Source of the DNA: Cyanobium gracile_A | GTDB taxonomy: Bacteria > Cyanobacteriota > Cyanobacteriia > PCC-6307 > Cyanobiaceae | Length of the DNA: 23,160 nt | Direction of reading: 5' to 3' | Assembly (NCBI RefSeq): GCF_034931305.1 | Contig: NZ_JAYGHY010000045.1 | Coordinates: 1 to 23,160 of the forward strand | Shown: positions 1-6,061 of the stretch, one piece after another | Layout: every line of letters starts with the position of its first letter | Numbering within the stretch: the first letter of the stretch is position 1 | Notes under the pieces: model-generated | Told to the model about the DNA's origin: nothing | The model's input: only the letters and a program-made list of their open reading frames with translations | Database searches by the model: none | Position numbers and translations under genes: made by a program

Positions 1-1907
1 GCCTGGCGGGCCGTTTCGCCCGCCGCCCGCCCGCCGACGCGCACCTCCTCACCCACCGCGCGCAACCGCCGGATCAGCCGCCGCACCTCCCCTTGCCCCT
101 CGCGGATCGACTGCTCCAGCCGCTGGCGGCGCTGCTCCTGCAGTTCCGCCGACTGTTCCTTCTGCTGCGACCAGCGCTGCAGCAGTTCCTCGTGCAGCAG
201 CTCGGTCCGGGCCAGCAGCACCGCCGCCGCCTCGGCCGCCTCCTGCTGGCGCTGGCGCTCCTGTTCCAGCCCCTCGATCACCCGGTTCACATCACCCTCG
301 CCGCCCGGCTCCAGCTGGGCGGCGGCCGCCGCCAGCACCGCGGGGTCGAGCCCCAACCGGGAGGCGATCGCCAGGGCGTTGCTGCGGCCAGGGATGCCCC
401 ACTGCAGCCGGTAGGTGGGCGAGAGGGTCTCCACATCGAAGGCCACCGAGGCGTTCTCGAAGCGGGAATCGGCGTACTTGAGCGCCTTGAGCTCGCCGAA
501 GTGGGTGGTGGCCACGGTGAGGCGGGCGCGATCGGCGAGGTGGCGCAGCAGGGCGGCGGCCAGTGCACTGCCCTCAGTGGGATCGGTGCCGGCCCCCACC
601 TCATCGAGGAGCACCAGCGCCGCCGCACCCTCCGCCAGCGCAGCCCCCTCGGATAAGGCCGAAAGGATGCGGGCGATGCGGCGGATGTGGCCGCTGAAGG
701 TGGAGAGGTTCTGCTGCAGCGACTGCTCATCGCCGATGTCGGCCAGCACCTGGCCGCACCAGGGCAGCCGGGGGCTACCGGCGCAGGGCAGGAACAGGCC
801 GGCGCGGGCCATCAGGGCCGCCAGGCCGAGGCTTTTGAGGGTCACCGTCTTGCCACCGGTGTTGGGGCCAGTGATCGCCACCACCCGCAGCTCACGGCCC
901 ACGCTGATGCTCACGGGCACCACGGGCTGGCCGCCCTCCCGCCGTTCCTGCCAGAGCAGCAGGGGGTGTCGCAGGTCCCGCAGCTCGAAGGGGGCGTCGG
1001 CCGTCTCGGCCAGCTCCGGCCGCACCGCCCCCAGCCACTGGCCGTAGCGGGCCCGGGCCAGGCCGGCATCCAGGCGCACCAGCACCTGCTGGAGGTGGTC
1101 GAGGGGTTCGGCCTGCTCGCCGACCAGGGCGCTGAGCTCGCTGCGCACCTGGCGCTCCAGCTCCCGCTCCTGGGCCTCGGCATCACGGAGGCGGTTGCCC
1201 AGGGGAATCACCGCCTGGGGCTCCACGTACACCGTGCTGCCGGAGGCGGAGCTGTCGTGCACCAGGCCGCTCACCTGAGCGGCGGCGCCGGCCTTGACCG
1301 CCAGCACCGGCCGGCCGCTGCGTTCGCTCACCACCGTGTCCTGGAGCAGGGAGGCGTAGCGACGCACCAGCTCCTGCAGCCGCTCCCGCCGCTCGCCGCG
1401 CAGCCCCAGCAACTGGCGCCGCACCGCCTCCAGCGGCCCACTGGCCCGATCCGCCACCCGGCCGCCCTCCTCCAGGCAGAAATGCAGCCGCTGCTCCAGC
1501 TCAGGCAGGGTGCGCAGTTCGGCCACCAGGGCGCTGGTGATCGGCCGCAGTTCGGGATCGTCGATCTGGCGTCGCAGCCGCCGGGCCGTGGCCAGGGTGG
1601 CGGCCACCGCCAGCAGCTCCTCGCCACCCCCGCAGCCCCCCTTGGCACAGAGAGCCACCGTGGCGGCGATGTCCCCAGCTCCCTGCAGGCTGAGGCCCCC
1701 CTCGCAGAGGCCATCGAGGGCCAGCAGCTCGGTGGTTTCCAGCAGCAGACGGCGGCTTTCCGCTGGATGGTCCGGCAGAGCGAGAGCTGCGCAATGGCGC
1801 CGGCCGGCGGCGGTGCTGGCGAAGTCGGCCAGGTGCTCCGCCAGGCGGGGCCACTCCAGCAGCTCCAGGGTGTCCTGATGGATCTCGCTCACAGGGTGTG
1901 CGCTCAC
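1..1907 (-). CDS. mutS2: Endonuclease MutS2, 3' end cut by window edge
   Basis: MutS2 is a dimeric DNA-binding ATPase of the MutS superfamily, linked to recombination control and to rescue of collided ribosomes. The minus-strand translation opens with the family-like HQDTLELLEWPRLAEHLADF. It carries Walker A GPNTGGKT (bases 846-869, about residue 342), a switch segment with DIGDEQSLQQNLSTFSGH, and Walker B LLDEVGAGTDPTEGS (near base 605). A glutamine- and glutamate-rich coiled-coil follows up to the window edge. About 630 residues are present; the family usually has 780-800, so the C-terminal Smr nuclease domain lies outside. The GTG at 1907 overlaps the upstream stop as GTGA, which suggests translational coupling. 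A second in-frame GTG at 1892 is equally possible, and neither has a clear ribosome-binding site. It is last in the dnaJ-hemB-VOC-mutS2 run. Confidence 0.95.
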   Translation of the reverse strand, partial: MSAHPVSEIHQDTLELLEWPRLAEHLADFASTAAGRRHCAALALPDHPAESRRLLLETTELLALDGLCEGGLSLQGAGDIAATVALCAKGGCGGGEELLAVAATLATARRLRRQIDDPELRPITSALVAELRTLPELEQRLHFCLEEGGRVADRASGPLEAVRRQLLGLRGERRERLQELVRRYASLLQDTVVSERSGRPVLAVKAGAAAQVSGLVHDSSASGSTVYVEPQAVIPLGNRLRDAEAQERELERQVRSELSALVGEQAEPLDHLQQVLVRLDAGLARARYGQWLGAVRPELAETADAPFELRDLRHPLLLWQERREGGQPVVPVSISVGRELRVVAITGPNTGGKTVTLKSLGLAALMARAGLFLPCAGSPRLPWCGQVLADIGDEQSLQQNLSTFSGHIRRIARILSALSEGAALAEGAAALVLLDEVGAGTDPTEGSALAAALLRHLADRARLTVATTHFGELKALKYADSRFENASVAFDVETLSPTYRLQWGIPGRSNALAIASRLGLDPAVLAAAAAQLEPGGEGDVNRVIEGLEQERQRQQEAAEAAAVLLARTELLHEELLQRWSQQKEQSAELQEQRRQRLEQSIREGQGEVRRLIRRLRAVGEEVRVGGRAAGETARQ

Positions 1908-2317
1908 CCAGCCGGCGCGAGGGAGATGGGGGTGGGGATGGCGGCGGCTCCCACGTTGGAGGGGATGCCGGTGGCGGGCTCGTAGAGCATCTCCAGCCAG
2001 TTGCCCTCTGGATCCTGCAGATAGAAGGAGGCGGTGCCATCGCGGTGGTCGTGCACCGGCCCCACCCGGTGACCCTCCGCCTCCAGCCGGTCGTGCACCG
2101 CGGCCACCTCGGCCCGGTCGCTGAAGTGGAAGGCGAAGTGGGGGCCGGCGGCGGTGTAGGTGGGGCTGAGCAGGGCGATGCCGTCGCCGTTGCCGGGCGA
2201 CTGCATGTAGGCCCAGTCCTGGGCGTCCCAGGTCAGGCGCAGCCCCAGCCCTTCGTAGAAGCGCTTGGCACGCTCCATGTCCTGGACCCGCACCGCCACG
2301 TGGCCGAGACGTGTCAT
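1904..2317 (-). CDS. VOC-superfamily (glyoxalase I-like) protein
   Basis: This 137-residue protein has the two beta-alpha-beta-beta-beta modules of the vicinal oxygen chelate fold. Module one starts LGHVAVRVQDMERAKRFYEG and module two runs from GPHFAFHFSD to DPEGNWLEMLYEP. Candidate metal ligands are H6, H60 and E109, matching glyoxalase I positions. The fourth ligand, a glutamate in the IEL motif of classical GloA, is alanine here (A48 in GIALLSP). Strict glyoxalase I activity (methylglyoxal detoxification with glutathione) is therefore uncertain, and a dioxygenase-like or other VOC function is possible. The gene sits 45 bases after hemB and overlaps mutS2 by 4 bases, so it is probably cotranscribed with both. 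A tail of about 20 residues after the fold is not recognised. Confidence 0.85.
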   Translation of the reverse strand: MTRLGHVAVRVQDMERAKRFYEGLGLRLTWDAQDWAYMQSPGNGDGIALLSPTYTAAGPHFAFHFSDRAEVAAVHDRLEAEGHRVGPVHDHRDGTASFYLQDPEGNWLEMLYEPATGIPSNVGAAAIPTPISLAPAG

Positions 2318-2323
2318 GGGAAG

Positions 2324-2345
2324 GGGGAACGACGGATCATTCCCC
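2324..2345 (-). promoter_or_regulatory. Hairpin just upstream of the VOC protein start
   Basis: GGGGAA (2324-2329) and TTCCCC (2340-2345) form a perfect 6-bp stem with a 10-base loop. It lies between the hemB stop and the VOC start codon on the minus strand. No T-run follows, so it is a poor intrinsic terminator. Its position 7 bases ahead of the ATG would let it affect translation or protect the 3' end of the hemB message. It may also be chance. Confidence 0.3.
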
Positions 2346-2362
2346 TATTCAAGCGGTGCGGC

Positions 2363-3364
2363 TCAGCCGTCGCGCAGCCACTGGGCGGCGTCGCAGGCGT
2401 GGTAAGTGAGGATCAGATCGGCGCCGGCCCGTTTGAAGCACAGCAGGGTTTCCAGCACCACCGCCCGCTCGTCGATCCAGCCCCGCTCGGCGGCGGCCTT
2501 CACCATGGCGTACTCACCGCTGACGTTGTAGGCGGCGATGGGCAGCTCGCTTTCGCCCCGCAGGCGATGGATGACATCGAGGTAGGCCAGGCCCGGTTTC
2601 ACCATCAGGATGTCGGCCCCCTCCTGTTCATCGAGCAGGGCCTCGGTGAGGGCTTCGCGGCCGTTGGCCGGATCCATCTGATAAGTGCTCTTGTCCTTGG
2701 GGATGGGCTTGCTGCTCACGGCCCGGGGGGCGGAATCCAGCGCCTCACGGAAGGGGCCGTAATAAGCGGAGGCGTACTTGGCGGTGTAACTGATGATGCC
2801 GACGTGCTCGAAGCCCTCCTCGTCGAGGGCCTCACGGATGGCCCCCACCCGGCCGTCCATCATGTCGCTGGGGCCGATCAGATCAGCCCCGGCCCTGGCC
2901 TGGGCCACCGCCTGGCGGCAAAGGAGGCTGATGGTTTCGTCGTTGAGCACCACCCCCTCGCTGCTGACAATGCCGTCGTGGCCGTCGCAGGAATAGGGAT
3001 CAAGGGCGACGTCGGTCATGATCGCCATGGCCGGATGCTCCTGCTTGAGGCGCCGAATCGCCCGGGGGATCAGGCCGCCCTCGTTGAAGCACTCGCTGCC
3101 GTCCTCGGTCTTGAGGCCATCGGCCACCTTGGGGAACAGCACCACGCAGCGGATGCCCAGATCCCAGGCCCGGCCCACCTCCGTCACCAGACCCTCCAGG
3201 CTCCAGCGCTGGGCGCCGGGCATGGCTCCGATCGGTTCGTTGGACGCGCCCTCGTGGACAAACAGGGGATAGATGAAATCGGCGGCGCTGAGCTGAAATT
3301 CCCGCACCATGGCCCTCAGGGCCGGCGTTCGACGCAGCCGGCGGGGCCGATAGGTGAGCTCCAT
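2363..3364 (-). CDS. hemB: Delta-aminolevulinic acid dehydratase (porphobilinogen synthase)
   Basis: HemB condenses two 5-aminolevulinate molecules to porphobilinogen in the cytosol, the first common step to heme, chlorophyll and bilins. The protein has the full family length (333 residues). The Schiff-base lysine is K256 in ILMVKPGLAY and the second active-site lysine is K196 in SYTAKYASAYYGPF. The metal loop reads DVALDPYSCDGHDG (118-131), the aspartate-rich form of plant and cyanobacterial Mg-dependent enzymes rather than the three-cysteine zinc form. The N-terminal RPRRLRRTPALRAMVRE is typical. It follows dnaJ by 71 bases and precedes the VOC gene by 45 bases on the same strand. The ATG start has no evident Shine-Dalgarno, as is common in cyanobacteria. 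Confidence 0.98.
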   Translation of the reverse strand: MELTYRPRRLRRTPALRAMVREFQLSAADFIYPLFVHEGASNEPIGAMPGAQRWSLEGLVTEVGRAWDLGIRCVVLFPKVADGLKTEDGSECFNEGGLIPRAIRRLKQEHPAMAIMTDVALDPYSCDGHDGIVSSEGVVLNDETISLLCRQAVAQARAGADLIGPSDMMDGRVGAIREALDEEGFEHVGIISYTAKYASAYYGPFREALDSAPRAVSSKPIPKDKSTYQMDPANGREALTEALLDEQEGADILMVKPGLAYLDVIHRLRGESELPIAAYNVSGEYAMVKAAAERGWIDERAVVLETLLCFKRAGADLILTYHACDAAQWLRDG

Positions 3365-3435
3365 GGGGCAGATCTGACTGGCCGGATCCTACGGAAAGCC
3401 CTTCCGGCGCTTGATAAGGGGACCAGGTTCGGCGC

Positions 3436-4410
3436 TCAGAGCAGGGCGGCGCTGATCCAGTCCTTGCGGGGGTCGACGCTGCGGGCCTGACGCAGCTGCT
3501 CCAGCAGATCCCGCTCCTGGGGGCTGAGGCTGTCGGGAAGCCTGAGGGTGGGAGTGAACAGCAGGTCGCCCCTGCCGTCCTTCACCGGCCAACCCTTGCC
3601 CTTGAGCCGCAGACTGCGGCCCAGCGTCATGCCGGGGGGCACCTGAATGGTGGCTTCCCCATCGGGGGTGGCCACCCGCACCTCACCGCCGAGGGCCAGT
3701 TCGTCGAGGCTCAAGGGGAGTTCGGCCCGCAGCTGGTCGCCATCGAGGCGCCAGACAGGATGGGGCTGGAGCTTGAGGGTGAGATAGAGATCCCCGCGGC
3801 GGCCCGTGCCGGGCTGCAGGTTTCCCTTGCCCTTCAGCCGCAGGCGGCTGCCGTCCTTGACACCGGCGGGGATGCGCACCTGGACCCGCTCCTCGTTGAC
3901 AGCCAGGGTGCGCTCGCAGCCGCGGAAGGCATCGGCCACCGGCAGGCTGATCGTGGCTTCCGCATCGAGTTGCACCTGGGTGGAGCGTTCGGCACCGCCG
4001 CCACCGAATCCGGAGGGGAACCCACCGGGAAAACCGCTGCCGAAGCCGAAACCACCGGGGGCACCAGCGGCCGCACCCCCACCGAAACGGCCCAGCAGGT
4101 CGTTGATGAAGTCGTCGAAGTTGCCGTAACGGCCGAAGTCGACATCGACGCCGGGAGCGCCACCGCCACCGCCCATCTGGCTCCAGTACTGGCCGAACTG
4201 CTCGTAGCGACGGCGCTTCTCTGGATCGGACAGCACTTCATAGGCTTCGCTGATCTCCTTGAAACGGGCTTCAGCGGAGGCGTCGTCAGGATTCACATCC
4301 GGGTGGTACTGACGGGCCAGCTTGCGGAAGGCGCGTTTGACGCCATCGGCATCAGTGCCCCTTTCGACTCCTAGAACCTTGAAATAGTCGCGGTACCCGT
4401 TCTCGCTCAT
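3436..4410 (-). CDS. dnaJ: Type II J-domain co-chaperone (DnaJ/CbpA-like)
   Basis: It stimulates the ATPase of Hsp70 (DnaK) and delivers substrates to it. Residues 6-74 form a J domain with the HPD motif at 36-38. Residues 78-140 are a Gly/Phe-rich linker (GGFGFGSGFPGGFPSGFGGGG). Residues 143-305 are two DnaJ C-terminal beta domains (VRIPAGVKDGSRLRLKGKG and IQVPPGMTLGRSLRLKGKG). No CxxCxGxG zinc-finger repeats are present, so it is a type II (CbpA/DnaJB-like) rather than a canonical type I DnaJ. It heads the minus-strand dnaJ-hemB-VOC-mutS2 run and diverges from the thioredoxin-like gene at 4559, so a 148-base shared promoter region lies between them. Confidence 0.95.
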   Translation of the reverse strand: MSENGYRDYFKVLGVERGTDADGVKRAFRKLARQYHPDVNPDDASAEARFKEISEAYEVLSDPEKRRRYEQFGQYWSQMGGGGGAPGVDVDFGRYGNFDDFINDLLGRFGGGAAAGAPGGFGFGSGFPGGFPSGFGGGGAERSTQVQLDAEATISLPVADAFRGCERTLAVNEERVQVRIPAGVKDGSRLRLKGKGNLQPGTGRRGDLYLTLKLQPHPVWRLDGDQLRAELPLSLDELALGGEVRVATPDGEATIQVPPGMTLGRSLRLKGKGWPVKDGRGDLLFTPTLRLPDSLSPQERDLLEQLRQARSVDPRKDWISAALL

Positions 4411-4558
4411 CTCGTCACGCTCATCTCGCCAGGGCGCCCGTCACCGACCAACCTGGGGATTCTCCCAGTCCTGCCGAGGAATTCACAGGTCCTGGCAGGG
4501 CGGAAGCCCGTACGGTCCAGCGGGTGCGGCCTAGATTTTTGGTCCAGTCCTTCCACCG

Positions 4559-5038
4559 ATGTCCTTGTTGTCCCCCTCCTGGAAGTCCAGCCGGACTGCG
4601 CGGCTTCGGCCCCTGCTGCTCATGGGCGGGCTGCCCACCCTGCTGGGGTGCGCGCTGGTGTGCAACGCCCCTGCCCATGGGGCCCAGGCCGGAGGCTCCA
4701 CCACCCCCACCCTGGGGGAGGCCCTGGCGCCCTCCGACAGCGCCCAGATGGAGCTGACAGAGCACTTGCGGCGCATCGGAGCCGTGTTCTACGGCGCCTG
4801 GTGGTGCCCGGCCTGCTTCCGCCAGAAAAGCCTGTTCGGTCAACAGGCGGGCGATCGGCTGCCCTACGTGGAATGCGACAAGACCAAGGAGGGTCGCGAG
4901 CGCTGCCAGGAGGCGGGCATCAAGGCTTACCCCACCTGGGTCCTCGGCAGCAAGCGGGTGGAAGGGGTGCAGACGATCGAGGAGCTGAAGCTCTGGAGCG
5001 GTTACGCCAAAACGCCGGCCGGGGGCACCACTCCCTGA
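4559..5038 (+). CDS. Envelope thioredoxin-like protein with CPAC motif (detached VKOR-type Trx domain)
   Basis: This 159-residue thiol-disulfide protein has an N-terminal export signal. It consists of a basic stretch (K9-R17), a hydrophobic core (L19-L29) and either a lipobox LLGC with C31 or a signal peptidase I site near AQA (42-44). The mature part contains VFYGAWWCPACFRQKSLFG with active-site C83 and C86, a cis-proline at P125 (YPTW), and two further cysteines C106 and C116. The spacing resembles the thioredoxin domain fused to the C-terminus of cyanobacterial VKOR (usually CPHC), which passes disulfides to lumen or periplasm proteins. Here the domain stands alone and the motif is CPAC. 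A role in oxidative folding outside the cytosol is inferred. No VKOR gene is in this window. Confidence 0.8.
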   Translation: MSLLSPSWKSSRTARLRPLLLMGGLPTLLGCALVCNAPAHGAQAGGSTTPTLGEALAPSDSAQMELTEHLRRIGAVFYGAWWCPACFRQKSLFGQQAGDRLPYVECDKTKEGRERCQEAGIKAYPTWVLGSKRVEGVQTIEELKLWSGYAKTPAGGTTP

Positions 5039-5061
5039 GCGGCGCCCTGGCGCCTGCTGAA

Positions 5062-5081
5062 CGTGCCATCCAACTGGCACG
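5062..5081 (+). terminator. Hairpin after the thioredoxin-like gene
   Basis: CGTGCCA and TGGCACG form a perfect 7-bp stem with a 6-base loop, starting 24 bases after the stop codon of the thioredoxin-like gene. No T-tract follows, so it may act as a 3' stabiliser or a weak terminator rather than a canonical intrinsic terminator. Confidence 0.35.
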
Positions 5082-5190
5082 CAAGTGCGGAAGTCCAGAT
5101 AGACATTCTGGCTGATTTTGGTAGAGTCCTCAAACCCATTTCTGCAGAACACTGAAACCTGTCTGGAGCCAATCTCCGCCCCTCAGGGAC

Positions 5191-5535
5191 ATGAAGGAAT
5201 CAACACTTCCGGCCCGGGAACCGAAGTTTTCAGCACCCTTTTTTCAGATCCTCATAAAAGTTGAGGTATTTTTTCAGGATGATTGTTATGCAGGACACCT
5301 TTGGGATGTGAGTCGTTCAGGGGCCTGCATCCGCAGCTTCCAGCAGCTCCCCATGGGGACACCTGCCCAGATTCGCTTTCATGATCCATCCGACGCTGAG
5401 ATCGTCGAAGCGAAAGGAGAACTGATCTGGATGAACCAACTGAGGGGAGCCCATTACTCCGGACTTCGGTTTGAAGAAGATTTCGACATCTCCAAGACGT
5501 TTCTCAGACTCCTGATCAAAGGAGAACAGACCTGA
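5191..5535 (+). CDS. PilZ-domain protein with degenerate c-di-GMP motif
   Basis: PilZ domains bind cyclic di-GMP or act as protein-interaction modules in motility, polysaccharide and surface control. This 114-residue protein is a single PilZ domain. The second signature (D/N)xSxxG is intact as D39-V-S41-R-S-G44, followed by the usual strands (GTPAQIRFHDP, EAKGELIWMN, HYSGLRFEE). The first signature RxxxR, expected some 25-30 residues earlier, is absent; the equivalent stretch reads AREPKF. Nucleotide binding may therefore be lost. The gene is clearly more AT-rich than its neighbours (about 37% GC in 5221-5280, against about 72% in a core-gene stretch such as 16081-16140). It is preceded by a 152-base spacer and followed by a gene-poor region, so recent acquisition is plausible. 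Confidence 0.75.
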   Translation: MKESTLPAREPKFSAPFFQILIKVEVFFQDDCYAGHLWDVSRSGACIRSFQQLPMGTPAQIRFHDPSDAEIVEAKGELIWMNQLRGAHYSGLRFEEDFDISKTFLRLLIKGEQT

Positions 5536-6061
5536 GCATGGCTGGCCAGGACCAGAGACAACCCTGGCGTCTGCAGAGCCTGGCGCTCCCAGCAAAGCCC
5601 GTCATGGGCACCTCAATCTGGTCATCGAAGATCTTGAGACATCCGTCGGGCAGCGGCCATGGCTTCTGCTGACGAAGCCAGGGCAACGGCAAGAACTCAT
5701 GAGCGAGGGTTGAGGGTCCAGAAAGTTCCAGCTGCTGTTCGATCATCGACCTGGCCGTCAGCCACTCAACTCTTGGCTGACGAGGCAGGCTCGGGTCGGC
5801 TGGCTATATGTCCTTGGGCTTTGTAGAGATAATGACTGCCACGGCAAGACGTGTGAACCAGATATGGTCTGCGGGGATGATGGACCAGGCTGCAAGGGCA
5901 GTGGCGGATCCGTTGCGCCTCAGGTGTTGGCTATCCCTGTTGACTGAGATGACCTGAGACTTCAACACGCTTCAGGATCCTTGAGAGCCTGAGCGTCATG
6001 ACCTGGACGCTGCCTCTTCACCCTCATCACCGCCAGCTGGCCATGTCTGGGAGAGGCCAGC
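5536..6061. other. Gene-poor spacer between convergent units
   Basis: I see no convincing gene in this 526-base stretch. Short frames exist on both strands but none resembles a family I know. The composition is intermediate and it separates the plus-strand PilZ gene from the minus-strand ATPase operon. The only clear structure is the hairpin at 5756-5782. It could hold remains of decayed sequence at the edge of an inserted block. Confidence 0.5.
5756..5782. terminator. Perfect 9-bp inverted repeat between convergent genes
   Basis: CGTCAGCCA (5756-5764) and TGGCTGACG (5774-5782) pair completely around a 9-base loop. The position between a plus-strand and a minus-strand transcription unit suits a bidirectional terminator, but neither side has a T-run. 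An operator or integration-related palindrome is the alternative. Confidence 0.4.

Noticed and set aside
687..1985. Long plus-strand open frame opposite mutS2
   Set aside because: Composition is rich in Q, G, H and A with no family pattern. It is the shadow of the well-supported mutS2 frame in high-GC DNA.
1898..3490. 530-codon plus-strand frame across the VOC and hemB genes
   Set aside because: It is antisense to hemB, which has all active-site motifs, and the translation has no recognisable domain.
5516..5746. 76-codon minus-strand frame in the spacer after PilZ
   Set aside because: It overlaps the PilZ 3' end, has no ribosome-binding site or family resemblance, and may be chance or decayed sequence.
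5808..5957. 49-codon plus-strand frame in the same spacer
   Set aside because: No recognisable motif or start signal; too short to support.
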